From Phytopseudomonas flavescens (lineage in GTDB: Bacteria; Pseudomonadota; Gammaproteobacteria; Pseudomonadales; Pseudomonadaceae): a DNA stretch of 64,000 nt. Within the stretch, counting starts at the first letter, position 1. The number at the start of each line of letters is the position of its first letter. Shown in pieces: positions 8,599 through 17,011 of this stretch. A model generated the notes under the pieces. It was given only the letters and a program-made list of their open reading frames with translations, had not been told where the DNA came from and made no database searches. The DNA lies in the NCBI RefSeq assembly GCF_900100535.1, contig NZ_FNDG01000027.1, positions 1 to 64,000 of the forward strand. Direction: 5' to 3'. A program made the translations under genes and the position numbers.

Positions 8599-10058
8599 AG
8601 GCTGACTCCCGGTGCCAGGCTGTCGGGCAGTACCAGGCGCTCGCTTTCCAGCGAGGCGACCGGATAGGCGCAGTAGTCCGCGGCGTAATAGGCGCTGGGA
8701 CGATGGTTGCCCGAGGCGCCGATGCCGCCGAACGGTGCGCTGCTGGCAGCCCCGGTCAGCGGCCTGTTCCAGTTGACGATACCGGCGCGGCTGCGCAGCC
8801 AGAACCGCTCGTAACGTTCACGGGAATCGGACAGCAGGCCGGCCGCGAGACCGAAACGGGTGGCATTGGCCTCGTCGATGGCGGAATCGAAATCGGCATA
8901 GCGAATCACCTGCAGCAGCGGCCCGAAAACCTCTTCGTCAGCGCGCGCCTGCACCGCCGTCACATCGATGATCCCCGCCGTCAGCAAGGCTGCGCCCTCC
9001 AGCGGCTGGCTCATGTCCAGTAGCGGCCGCGCGCCCTTGTCGACCAGCCGCGCCTGGGTCTTGAGCAGATGCTGGGCGGCATCCAGGGAAATCACCGCGC
9101 CCATGAACGGCGCTGGCTGGGCGTTGAAAGCACCGACCTTGAGGCTTGCCGCCACGCTGACCAGGCGCGCCAGCAGCGCGTCGCCCCAGGCTCCTTCAGG
9201 AACCAGCAGGCGCCGTGCGCAGGTGCAGCGCTGCCCGGCAGAGATGAAGGCGGACTGGATGATGCAGTAAACCGCCGCATCGATATCGGCGACCTGCTCG
9301 ACGATCAGCGGATTGTTACCGCCCATTTCCAGGGCGAGGATGGTCTCCGGGTGGCCGCCGAATTGAGCGTGCAACCGATTGCCGGTGCGGCTGGAACCGG
9401 TGAACAACAGCCCATCGATGCCGGGATGGGCCGCCAGCGCGGCGCCGGTTTCCCGCGCCCCCTGCAGCAGATTCAGCACCCCGGCCGGCAGCCCCGCCTC
9501 GATCCAGCAGCGGACGGTCAGCTCGGCGACTTTCGGCGTTTGCTCGCTGGGTTTGAACACCACGCAGTTACCGGCGAGCAAGGCAGGCACGATATGCCCA
9601 TTGGGCAAGTGCCCCGGGAAATTGTAAGGGCCGAACACAGCGACCACGCCGTGTGGCTTGTGGCGCAGAACCGTACTGGCGTCACCCTGTGCGCCTTGCC
9701 TGTACCCGGCACGTTCAGCCTGGGCCTGAACCGCAATGCTCACCTTGGCGATCATGCTGGCGACTTCGCTGGTGGCCTCCCACAACGGCTTGCCGGTCTC
9801 TTCGCCGATACTGTGGGCGAGTTCATCCTGCCTGGCCTTGAGCACCGCGGCGAAGCGTTCGAGCAAGGCGATTCGCTGCGTCAAGGGCGCGGCGGCCCAT
9901 GCCGGAAATGCATGGCGAGCGGCCTCCACGGCGGCGGTCACCTGCTCGGCATCGGCTCCACGGCCGACCCAGAGCACCTGCTGGCTGACCGGATCGAGGG
10001 ATTCCAGGCCAGTGCCCTGCCCTATCTGCCAGAGACCTGCAATGTAATGCGTGCTCAT
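8595..10058 (-). CDS. astD: Succinylglutamate semialdehyde dehydrogenase (AruD/AstD)
   Basis: AstD oxidises N-succinylglutamate 5-semialdehyde to N-succinylglutamate using NAD. The 487-residue aldehyde dehydrogenase shows the NAD-binding motif FTGSSRTGNRLH, the catalytic glutamate region LEMGGNNPLIV, and the catalytic cysteine in SAGQRCTCARRLLVPEG. The order in the operon is aruC-F-G-D-B-(small gene)-E. It starts about 140 nt after aruG, the widest gap apart from aruC-aruF, and overlaps astB by 4 nt at its end. Confidence 0.95.
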   Translation of the reverse strand: MSTHYIAGLWQIGQGTGLESLDPVSQQVLWVGRGADAEQVTAAVEAARHAFPAWAAAPLTQRIALLERFAAVLKARQDELAHSIGEETGKPLWEATSEVASMIAKVSIAVQAQAERAGYRQGAQGDASTVLRHKPHGVVAVFGPYNFPGHLPNGHIVPALLAGNCVVFKPSEQTPKVAELTVRCWIEAGLPAGVLNLLQGARETGAALAAHPGIDGLLFTGSSRTGNRLHAQFGGHPETILALEMGGNNPLIVEQVADIDAAVYCIIQSAFISAGQRCTCARRLLVPEGAWGDALLARLVSVAASLKVGAFNAQPAPFMGAVISLDAAQHLLKTQARLVDKGARPLLDMSQPLEGAALLTAGIIDVTAVQARADEEVFGPLLQVIRYADFDSAIDEANATRFGLAAGLLSDSRERYERFWLRSRAGIVNWNRPLTGAASSAPFGGIGASGNHRPSAYYAADYCAYPVASLESERLVLPDSLAPGVSL

Positions 10059-10197
10059 GGTCTATCACTCCAGGCTTCACGGTTCGACAGGCCACCGCCT
10101 GGCGACGGTCCTGCATCTGTAACGGCTGCCGCTCTGTGGCGGCATCACCGATCAGGGCTGACGGCACGCCGCCCCGGGTCACATCGAAAACGCGGAC

Positions 10198-11214
10198 TCA
10201 GGCCTGCGCGGCCAACACCACGGCGCGTACCTGATCCCCCACGCTCAAGCGCAGACGCCTGGCCGTCAGTGGGTCGACCACCAGGGTCCCTGCGGCCATG
10301 CGCGCCCTTGCCGCGGTAATTCGGCAATCTTCTCGCCTGCGGTTGTGCACCAGATACACCGGCGCATCGTCCCCCGGCGTACCGATGGCGAGGACCAACA
10401 ACTGGCTGTCGCGAATCGCGCGTATCTTCGCGGTCTCCGCCTCTATGGCCGGGCCGGCATCGAAGATGTCGACGTAACCCTGGTAGCTGAAACCTTCCGA
10501 TTTGAGCATGGCCAGGGCCGGCTCGGTGTCCGGGTGCACGCGGCCGATCACCTCGCGCGCGGCCTCGGAGAGGAAGCAGGTGTACAGCGGGAACCTGGGC
10601 ATCAGCTCGGCGATAAAGGCCTTGTTGCCGACACCGGTGAGGTAGTCCGCCTGGGAGAACTCCATGCGGAAGAAGTGCCGGCCGAGGCATTCCCAGAAAG
10701 GCGAACGGCCCTGATCGTCGGAGACGCCACGCATTTCGGCGATGATCTTCTCGCCGAACCGCTCGCGAAACTCGGCGATGAACAGCAGGCGAGCCTTGGA
10801 CAGCAGGCGCCCGTTCAGGCCGGTGCGGTGATCGGCATGCAGGAACAGCGAGCACAGTTCGGAGTGGCCGGTCAGGTCATTGGCCAGGAACAACGTCGGC
10901 ACCTGGCGGTGGATGTTCAGTTCCTGAGAGGCGCAGACCGTGAGGCCGACCCGGTAGTTGTACCAGGACTCGCGCAAGCCGACGCCACCAGCGATCGCGG
11001 AAATACCCAGCACGCGGCCGTCATCGTCCTCGAGCACGAACATGTAGTCGCAATCGCCGCGTTCGGCCTCGCCGCTGAAGGTCTTCTCGGCACGACCGAC
11101 CCGGTAGGCCAGACGTGCCTCGTTGGCCGGCAGGGTGGTCAGCCCGGTACCGGTGCTGCGTGCCAGGTCAATCAGCGCCGGCAGGTCGCCGGCACGTACG
11201 GCGCGTACGATCAT
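10198..11214 (-). CDS. aruG: Arginine N-succinyltransferase, beta subunit (AruG)
   Basis: AruG with AruF forms the heteromeric acyltransferase that transfers succinyl from succinyl-CoA to the alpha-amino group of arginine or ornithine. The protein has 338 residues and starts MIVRAVRAGDLPALIDLARSTG, the N-terminus of the AstA family (GNAT-like fold). Internal motifs such as GLRESWYNYRVGLTV, LCSLFLHADHRTGLNGRLLSKARLLF and SPFWECLGRHFF are typical. The start has a GGAGG ribosome site. It is paralogous and equal in length to AruF, 40 nt upstream, which fits an old tandem duplication characteristic of pseudomonads. Confidence 0.94.
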   Translation of the reverse strand: MIVRAVRAGDLPALIDLARSTGTGLTTLPANEARLAYRVGRAEKTFSGEAERGDCDYMFVLEDDDGRVLGISAIAGGVGLRESWYNYRVGLTVCASQELNIHRQVPTLFLANDLTGHSELCSLFLHADHRTGLNGRLLSKARLLFIAEFRERFGEKIIAEMRGVSDDQGRSPFWECLGRHFFRMEFSQADYLTGVGNKAFIAELMPRFPLYTCFLSEAAREVIGRVHPDTEPALAMLKSEGFSYQGYVDIFDAGPAIEAETAKIRAIRDSQLLVLAIGTPGDDAPVYLVHNRRREDCRITAARARMAAGTLVVDPLTARRLRLSVGDQVRAVVLAAQA

Positions 11215-11254
11215 GATGCCTCCGGAAAACGACGAACCAGGCCGATGACAGTCC

Positions 11255-12271
11255 TCATACCGCCACCAGCCTTACCTGGCCGCCCTCGGCGACACCCAGG
11301 GTACGAGCGGTGAGCGGGTCGAGCAGCGCTGGCTGACCGGGAGCCCAGTTCATCTCGGCGATCACCGCACGAAAACCCTGCAACTGTTCGTTGCTGACCA
11401 GGTAGGGGCGCCCGCCGCCGCCGGCTTCACCGAGCACCACCGGCGCCACCACACTCTGGGCGATGGAGCGAATGCCCGAGGTGCGCGCATGCAGGGTCGG
11501 GCCGCCATCGAAGATGTCGATGTAGTGGTCGGTCTCGAAGCCATCGCGCATGAGAATGTCGAAGGACACCTGCGCACGCGGATGCACCAGACCCATGGAC
11601 TCCTGTGCGGCATCCGGCAACAGCGGCACATAGATCGGGTAATGGGGCATCAGTTCGGCGAGGTAGGCCCGGCTGCGCAAACCGCATAGCCGCTCGGCCT
11701 CGGCATAGCTCATGCCGAAGAAATGCCGCCCCACCGCATCCCAGAACGGCGATTCGCCGGCATCGTCGCTCTCGCCGACGATCTCCACCACCATCGCCTC
11801 GGCGAAGCGTTCCGGGTGGCAGGCGGCGAACAATAGGCGGGCGCGGGAATTGAGCTCGGAGCAGACGCTGTCGACCAGCGAGCGCTCGACGTAGAAACTG
11901 GTCAGCAGGCTGTTGCCAGTCAGATCGTGGCACAGCGAGAGCACGTGGATCTTGTTGTGGATCTTCAGCTCGCGGGAGTTGTGAACGAAGGTCTCGTTGC
12001 GAAAGCTGTAGAACGGCTCGGAATAGCCTGCCGAGGCGACGATGCCGGAGCAGCCGACCAGTTGCCCGGACTCGCTGTCCTCGAGCACGAAGAAATAGCG
12101 CTCCTCGCCATTGAAGCTCACTTCGGCAGCGAACGAGGCCTCGGAGGCAGCGATCTTGTCGCGCAGCCGCTCGGCATTGTCTGGCAGCGAGGTGACCCCC
12201 ACCGGGCTGTCGGCGGCCAGACGCTGCACTTCAGCGAGGTCGGTCATTCGCGCAGGGCGCATAACCAGCAT
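11255..12271 (-). CDS. aruF: Arginine/ornithine N-succinyltransferase, alpha subunit (AruF)
   Basis: This is the partner of AruG and the first enzyme of the pathway. The 338-residue AstA-family protein begins MLVMRPARMTDLAEVQRLA with a GGAG ribosome site before the first ATG; a second ATG three codons later is possible. Family motifs are clear: YSEPFYSFRNETFVHNSREL, LLTSFYVERSL and SPFWDAVGRHFFGMSYAEAE. In Pseudomonas the pair is a heteromultimer, whereas E. coli has a single AstA. It is separated from aruC by 129 nt containing two hairpins. Confidence 0.94.
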   Translation of the reverse strand: MLVMRPARMTDLAEVQRLAADSPVGVTSLPDNAERLRDKIAASEASFAAEVSFNGEERYFFVLEDSESGQLVGCSGIVASAGYSEPFYSFRNETFVHNSRELKIHNKIHVLSLCHDLTGNSLLTSFYVERSLVDSVCSELNSRARLLFAACHPERFAEAMVVEIVGESDDAGESPFWDAVGRHFFGMSYAEAERLCGLRSRAYLAELMPHYPIYVPLLPDAAQESMGLVHPRAQVSFDILMRDGFETDHYIDIFDGGPTLHARTSGIRSIAQSVVAPVVLGEAGGGGRPYLVSNEQLQGFRAVIAEMNWAPGQPALLDPLTARTLGVAEGGQVRLVAV

Positions 12272-12336
12272 GGTGTCACTCCTTCAGCAGAGCCCGGGCA
12301 CGGCAGCCCCGGCAGCGAGAACCATCATCCATGGAG

Positions 12337-12392
12337 CCGACCGACCATGGCGGTCGGACGACCAAGAGCACTGGCGGCATTCGGGCCGCCAG
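12337..12392 (-). other. Two consecutive stem-loops between aruC and aruF
   Basis: A perfect 8-bp stem (CTGGCGGC/GCCGCCAG, 6-nt loop) at 12371-12392 is followed in transcription order by a perfect 7-bp stem (CCGACCG/CGGTCGG, 7-nt loop) at 12337-12357. Neither has a T-run, so they are not obvious terminators. They could stabilise the aruC message or lower downstream expression. Confidence 0.5.
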
Positions 12393-12400
12393 CAGGCGGG

Positions 12401-13624
12401 TCAGGCAACGGCCACCAGCTTGGCCACCGCGCGCTCGAAGCGCTCGAGGCCTTCGTCGATGTCGGCGTCCTCGATCACCAGGCTCGGCGCGAAGCGCACC
12501 ACGTCCGGCCCGGCCTGAAGAATCATCAGGTTCTCTTGTGCCGCCGCATCGAAGAAGGCGCGCGCCTTGCCCTTCCACGCCTCGGACAGCACCGCGCCGA
12601 TCAGCAGGCCCATGCCGCGCACGCCGGAGAACACCCCGTAACGCTCGCCGATCTGCTCGAGGCGCGCCTTGAAGCGCTGGTGCTTGGCTTTCACACCGTC
12701 CAGCACCTCGGGGGTATTGATCACGTCAAGGACCGCGCCGGCCACCGCACAGCCAAGCGGGTTGCCGCCATAGGTGGTGCCATGGGTGCCGACAGCCAGG
12801 TGGCTGGCCAGCGCTTCGGTGGTCAACATGGCGGCGATCGGGAAGCCGCCACCCAGGCTCTTGGCGCTGGACAGCACGTCTGGCGTCACGCCGTAGTGCT
12901 GGTAGGCGAACAGATGACCGCTGCGGCCCAGGCCGCTCTGCACTTCGTCGAATACCAGCAGCGCATTGTGCTGATCGCACAGCTCGCGGGCACCCTGCAG
13001 GTAGGCCCGGTCGGCCGGCAGCACGCCGCCCTCGCCCTGGATGGGCTCCAGCACCACGGCGCAGGTCTTGTCGCTGATCGCCGCCTTGAGCGCGTCGAGA
13101 TCGTTGTAGGGCACATGGGTGATGCCCTGGATCTTCGGCCCGAATCCGTCGGAGTATTTCGGCTGGCCACCCACGCTCACGGTGAACAGGGTACGTCCGT
13201 GGAAGCTGTTGGTGGCCGCGATGATTTCGTGCTTGTCGGCGCCAAACCGGTCGTGGGCCACACGCCGCGCCAGCTTGAAGGCCGCCTCGTTGGCCTCCGC
13301 ACCCGAGTTGCAGAGGAACACGCGCTCGGCGAAGGTGGCCTCGACCAGCTTCTTGGCCAGGCGCAACGCCGGCTCGTTGGTGAATACGTTGGAAACGTGC
13401 CACAGGATAGTAGCCTGTTCGGTCAGCGCCTTGACCAGCGCCGGGTGCGCATGGCCGAGCACATTGACGGCGATGCCGCCCGAGAAGTCGATCAGTTCAC
13501 GACCGGTTTGATCCCAGACCCGGGAACCGGCACCGCGCACCGGCACGAACGCCGCGGGCGCATAGCTGGGCACCATCACCTGGTCGAAATCGGCGCGTTG
13601 CACCGGGTCATGCTGAACGGACAT
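12401..13624 (-). CDS. aruC: Succinylornithine/acetylornithine aminotransferase (AruC)
   Basis: AruC transaminates N-succinylornithine with 2-oxoglutarate to N-succinylglutamate semialdehyde. It is first in the aru transcript. The 407-residue class III PLP aminotransferase shows NSGAEANEAAFKLAR, the Asp motif LLVFDEVQSGLGRSG, and the PLP lysine in LSSAKSLGGGFPIAAML. Family members often also act on acetylornithine (ArgD activity), so it may serve in biosynthesis too. The start is preceded by GGAGAG. An ArgR-like operator lies about 75-115 nt upstream. Confidence 0.95.
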   Translation of the reverse strand: MSVQHDPVQRADFDQVMVPSYAPAAFVPVRGAGSRVWDQTGRELIDFSGGIAVNVLGHAHPALVKALTEQATILWHVSNVFTNEPALRLAKKLVEATFAERVFLCNSGAEANEAAFKLARRVAHDRFGADKHEIIAATNSFHGRTLFTVSVGGQPKYSDGFGPKIQGITHVPYNDLDALKAAISDKTCAVVLEPIQGEGGVLPADRAYLQGARELCDQHNALLVFDEVQSGLGRSGHLFAYQHYGVTPDVLSSAKSLGGGFPIAAMLTTEALASHLAVGTHGTTYGGNPLGCAVAGAVLDVINTPEVLDGVKAKHQRFKARLEQIGERYGVFSGVRGMGLLIGAVLSEAWKGKARAFFDAAAQENLMILQAGPDVVRFAPSLVIEDADIDEGLERFERAVAKLVAVA

Positions 13625-13697
13625 CGGAACTCTCCTGACGAGACACGCGAGCCTGAGGGGCCTGCGATGCGAAAGATTGTAGGGGGTGCTGGGAGGA

Positions 13698-13739
13698 CGG
13701 CATTGCCGGCATGCGACAACTTCTTACAGCGCCAACCCA
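13698..13739 (-). promoter_or_regulatory. Probable ArgR-binding tandem site upstream of aruC
   Basis: On the minus strand TGTCGC, 8 bases, then AA occurs at 13703-13718. This matches the pseudomonad ArgR half-site pattern (TGTCGC-N8-AA) exactly. Exactly 21 nt upstream a weaker copy keeps TG at its start and AA in register (13719-13739), giving the direct-repeat arrangement described for ArgR, an AraC-family activator of aru in Pseudomonas. The site is 74 nt before the aruC start. The motif is read directly from the sequence; ArgR binding is inferred. Confidence 0.55.
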
Positions 13740-14103
13740 GGCTGCAGACGCCTGCGAAACGAGCCGCATAACGCGTCGGTGAAGCGCAGTTTAAACGTTG
13801 CCGCTGTCCAGGCGCACGAGGTGGCAGATATTTAACCGCCGCAATGCCATAAACCGCCGCCGCATACCGCCCCGAGCCGCTGAAGAGGGGGCGCTCGGGA
13901 TTTAAAACGCACATATGAAAATTATTTGCATCCAAGCCTCTGCAGCATATTGCAAGCGCCCGGTGTGACGGTGATATCATTTTGCTCGCATCACGACCCT
14001 CGTTCGTGAACGGCGTCCTGCAATGTGCTGGTCAGGGATATGACAGCCAAGGCAGCTCCACCCAAACGCACTGCATCGATTCGTCCAGTCAAGGAAGCAC
14101 GAG
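13740..14103. other. Intergenic region between aruC and a divergent small gene
   Basis: This 364-nt stretch has no convincing gene. It is relatively AT-rich around 13,880-13,935 and contains a hairpin (CCGAGC...GCTCGG, 13,871-13,898). It probably carries the divergent promoters of aruC and of the small gene at 14104. argR and the aot transport genes, which neighbour aru in P. aeruginosa as I recall it, are not here. Confidence 0.5.
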
Positions 14104-14373
14104 ATGACAGCGAAAGAACAACAGCTCACCGAACTGCTCACCCTCACCTCACGCACGATCACCCATATGACGGCCGCGATGACCGCACTGTCGTTCGACC
14201 TGCTGCGCAGCGATGACAGCGGCGTTCGCTCCGCTGCCTCGAAGATGATCACCCGCCTCGGGGCTGTCAGCCAGGAGCTGGATCAGCAATGGGCACTGAT
14301 CAGCGAGCTGACCGGCGTCGAGTCCCCAGACCGCCACGACGCCATCGAAGAAGTGCAGCTGCATATCGCCTGA
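14104..14373 (+). CDS. Small conserved hypothetical protein
   Basis: The 89-residue soluble protein (MTAKEQQLTELLTLTSRTIT...) is predicted to be almost entirely alpha-helical, with heptad-like spacing of Leu, Ile and Met. It has no signal peptide, membrane segment or cysteine. An AAGGA ribosome site lies about 8 nt before the ATG. Codon usage matches the neighbours. It is divergent from aruC and followed by a VOC-family gene 126 nt downstream. I do not recognise a domain; an all-helical dimer is a reasonable structural guess only. Confidence 0.7.
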   Translation: MTAKEQQLTELLTLTSRTITHMTAAMTALSFDLLRSDDSGVRSAASKMITRLGAVSQELDQQWALISELTGVESPDRHDAIEEVQLHIA

Positions 14374-14499
14374 GCCAATGATGCCTGCTCAGGTCGACCT
14401 GGCCTCTGGCGCGTCAGCATGGCTGCCGATGATCGCCCATCCTCCCCTGCCGGCTGCACGTCTGGCTGCGCCGTCCCCTCCAGTGACAGGAACTCGCCG

Positions 14500-14862
14500 A
14501 TGAACGCCCCCAGCACCCGAGTCATGTTGTATGCCAGTGATCCGGGCAGAACTTGCGCCTTCTATGAGCGCCATTTCGGTTTCGTGAGCGGCGAGCAGGA
14601 CCAGGGCGTGATCGAACTGCACCACCCCCGCGGCGGCTTGATTCTACTGATACACCGTGCTGCCAAATCGCTGAAGGGCAATCAGGCGCGCATCAAGCTG
14701 GTCTTCGATGTCGAGGATCTGGATGCCTTTCGCAGCCGCGCTCTGAGCAACGGCCTGGAGTTCGGCCCGGTCCATCATGGCGAGGGCTACGAGTTCGCCA
14801 ACAGCAAGGACCCGGATGGCAATGGCGTGAGCATCTCCAGCCGGGCGTTTCGTTCGCGGTAG
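14500..14862 (+). CDS. VOC (glyoxalase/bleomycin resistance) family protein
   Basis: The 120-residue single-domain protein is of the vicinal oxygen chelate fold. It opens MNAPSTRVMLYASDPGRTCAFYERHFGF, the beta-alpha-beta module of the family. A second module carries KLVFDVEDLDAFRSRAL and ends in FANSKDPDGNGVSISSR, matching the common DPDGN strand. The open frame extends 27 codons further upstream, but the chosen ATG follows an ACAGGA site and gives the standard family start. Substrate is unknown; these proteins range from metal-dependent isomerases and dioxygenases to drug binders. Confidence 0.85.
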   Translation: MNAPSTRVMLYASDPGRTCAFYERHFGFVSGEQDQGVIELHHPRGGLILLIHRAAKSLKGNQARIKLVFDVEDLDAFRSRALSNGLEFGPVHHGEGYEFANSKDPDGNGVSISSRAFRSR

Positions 14863-14925
14863 CTTCTCGCAGCATGCGAGGTCGCGGGGCGACTTCGCGA
14901 GCTGTAACGGAGCGTGAACGGCTTC

Positions 14926-15981
14926 TCAGGCTCTGGCGGCCAGGTACTCCTGCTGCAGCAGCGCAACCAGTTCGGCCGCTGGCATGGCCCGCGCCAGCGC
15001 CGCCCCCTGCCCCGCCCAATGAGCGGCGAACTCGGCATTACCGGCCTTCCCCGCTGCGGCGATCAGCTGCTTGCCGGCATCGTAGGCAATCCCGAACCCC
15101 GGTACCGACGGATGCCCGGGCGCGCCAACCTCGGCCATGAAGCGGTTGAGGATGCCACGCGCCGGACGCCCGGAGATCACCGTGGTCACCTGGGTGACCT
15201 GCGCGCGCTCACTGCTCAGCATGCGCCGATAGGCGTCGTTGGCGGCAGACTCGGGGCACAGGATGAACGCCGTCCCTAACTGTGCGGCGCAGGCCCCCAG
15301 GTTGATGGCCGCAGCGATACCGGCGCCGTCCATGATGCCGCCGGCGGCGATCACCGGCTTCGACAGGTGGCGCACCAGCACCCGGGTCAGAGCCAGGGTG
15401 CCGATACCCTGGTCGCCGCGCTGCGGGTCGAACACCCCACGGTGACCACCGGCCTCTATCCCCTGGGCGACGATCACATCGATACCGGCTGCTTCCAGCT
15501 GCCGGCCCTCTTCCAACGTGGTCGCCGACGCCAGCAGGGTGATGCCTGCTTTTTTCAACGCATCGATACGTTCCTGGGAAGGCAGACCGAGGTGGAAGCT
15601 GACGACCGGCGGGCGCTCTTCGAGCAGCACCTCGAGCTGGCCATCGTCATTCTGGAAGCTGCTGTAAATATCGCCGATGGCCGATGGAGCCGGCCTGTCG
15701 AACTCGGCGAAATAAGGCCGCAGGTGATCAAGCCAGGCCTGCTCCGTGGCGCGATCGACCACGCTGGGGCGATGGCAGAAGACGTTGACGTTGAAGGCGT
15801 TGCGGGTGCCGGCGCGGGTGTCGACGATCATCTGCCGCCCGGCCTCGGCCTTCACCGCAGCGATGGAGATGGAGCCCAGCCCACCGGCATTGCTGACCGC
15901 CGCTGCCAGCGCGGGGGTAGCGGTGCCGGCCATCGGCGCCTGAATGATCGGATACTCGATACCCAGTGCTGCACAGTGCAT
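14926..15981 (-). CDS. Nitronate monooxygenase family FMN enzyme
   Basis: The 351-residue TIM-barrel flavoprotein is of the 2-nitropropane dioxygenase/nitronate monooxygenase family, which oxidises toxic propionate-3-nitronate and similar nitronates with O2. Supporting motifs are the N-terminal IEYPIIQAPMAG, AVSNAGGLGSI, the phosphate-binding GIEAGGHRGVF near residue 180, PVIAAGGIMDGAGIAAAINLGACAAQLGTAF near 215, and the catalytic-histidine region within these. It is not obviously co-transcribed with its neighbours: a convergent VOC gene ends 63 nt away and a LysR gene lies upstream. Confidence 0.88.
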   Translation of the reverse strand: MHCAALGIEYPIIQAPMAGTATPALAAAVSNAGGLGSISIAAVKAEAGRQMIVDTRAGTRNAFNVNVFCHRPSVVDRATEQAWLDHLRPYFAEFDRPAPSAIGDIYSSFQNDDGQLEVLLEERPPVVSFHLGLPSQERIDALKKAGITLLASATTLEEGRQLEAAGIDVIVAQGIEAGGHRGVFDPQRGDQGIGTLALTRVLVRHLSKPVIAAGGIMDGAGIAAAINLGACAAQLGTAFILCPESAANDAYRRMLSSERAQVTQVTTVISGRPARGILNRFMAEVGAPGHPSVPGFGIAYDAGKQLIAAAGKAGNAEFAAHWAGQGAALARAMPAAELVALLQQEYLAARA

Positions 15982-16032
15982 AGGATCCTCGCTGATGTTC
16001 GTCGCACAGGCCTGCGACTATAGCTCAGTTGA

Positions 16033-16899
16033 TCAGTCGAAATCCCGACGCAGGGTCTGCAGCACCTGTTCATGCAGGGCCTCGACCAGTGCCGGCAATG
16101 CTGGCGTACGGCTGCGGATGACCGCCACATCGAGCATCGGCAGGCCCGGCAGCCCCTGGGCCGCACCAAGAACCTGCAAGCTGGCCGGCACGCAACAACG
16201 GGTCAGCACACCGAGCGCCGCGCCGCTTTGCGCCACCGCCAGTTGCCCGGCCACGCTGGGGCTGTTGTAGACCACCCGGTAATCACGGCCCAGTGCTTCG
16301 AGACTCTTGAGCACGCGGTTGCGTGCCTGGCTGCCCAGCTCGTACACGGCAATCGGTAGCGGGGTTTGCCGCCAGATTTCCTGGCGGGCATCGCCCACCC
16401 ATACCAATTCCTCGCGAAACAGCAGCGCGCCGCGCTGCGGCCTGTCTCGGGTGACGATGGCCACATCCAGCGCACCGCTTTCCACCTGGGGAATCAGTTG
16501 CGTGGAAGGTTCGCACACCAGGTTCACCTGCACCGCAGGCTGACCGCTGGCGAAGTCGTTGAGCAGCGGGGTCAGATAACCCAGTGCGTAGTCATCGGGG
16601 ATACCCAGCGAGACCTTGCCTTCCAGCCGCGCGCCGCCCAGGGCCAGCAGCGCTTCGCGGTGCACCCGCAGCAGCTTGCGAGCGTACCCGAGCAATTCCT
16701 CGCCTGCCGGTGTCAGGCTCAGGTGCCGTGGCCCGCGCAACAGCAAGGGGCGCCCCACCGCCGCCTCGAGCTTCTTGATCTGCATGCTTACCGCCGATTG
16801 CGAGCGGGCCAGCCCAGCGGCCGCTGCCGTCAGAGAGCCACTGCCGACCACCGCGACGAATGCCTGCAACCAATCGATCTGCAAATCCTGTCTGGCCAT
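16033..16899 (-). CDS. LysR-family transcriptional regulator
   Basis: The 288-residue LTTR has an N-terminal winged helix-turn-helix (residues about 8-65; SGSLTAAAAGLARSQSAVSMQIKKLE), followed by a periplasmic-binding-protein-like effector domain (residues about 90-285). It is divergent from an EamA exporter gene, the classic arrangement in which the LTTR controls the neighbour and itself. A palindrome in the 112-nt gap fits its operator. The effector is unknown. Confidence 0.92.
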   Translation of the reverse strand: MARQDLQIDWLQAFVAVVGSGSLTAAAAGLARSQSAVSMQIKKLEAAVGRPLLLRGPRHLSLTPAGEELLGYARKLLRVHREALLALGGARLEGKVSLGIPDDYALGYLTPLLNDFASGQPAVQVNLVCEPSTQLIPQVESGALDVAIVTRDRPQRGALLFREELVWVGDARQEIWRQTPLPIAVYELGSQARNRVLKSLEALGRDYRVVYNSPSVAGQLAVAQSGAALGVLTRCCVPASLQVLGAAQGLPGLPMLDVAVIRSRTPALPALVEALHEQVLQTLRRDFD

Positions 16900-16907
16900 G
16901 GCTTACC

Positions 16908-16940
16908 ATTCGATTATCGAATAACAAGCCACACTATAAT
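16908..16940 (+). promoter_or_regulatory. LTTR-type palindrome and promoter between lysR and the EamA gene
   Basis: A near-perfect palindrome ATTCGATTATCGAAT (T-N11-A type, 16908-16922) lies 9 nt before the lysR start. A consensus -10 hexamer TATAAT (16935-16940) on the plus strand lies downstream, so the palindrome covers the -35 zone of the exporter promoter. This layout suits autorepression and control of the exporter. Regulation by the adjacent LysR protein is inferred. Confidence 0.5.
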
Positions 16941-17011
16941 CCGTTTTACGGGATAATCCGCTCTTGGCACCCTGCTCGCTTCTCCCCCGCAGAGAAGCCA
17001 GCCAGGCAACC

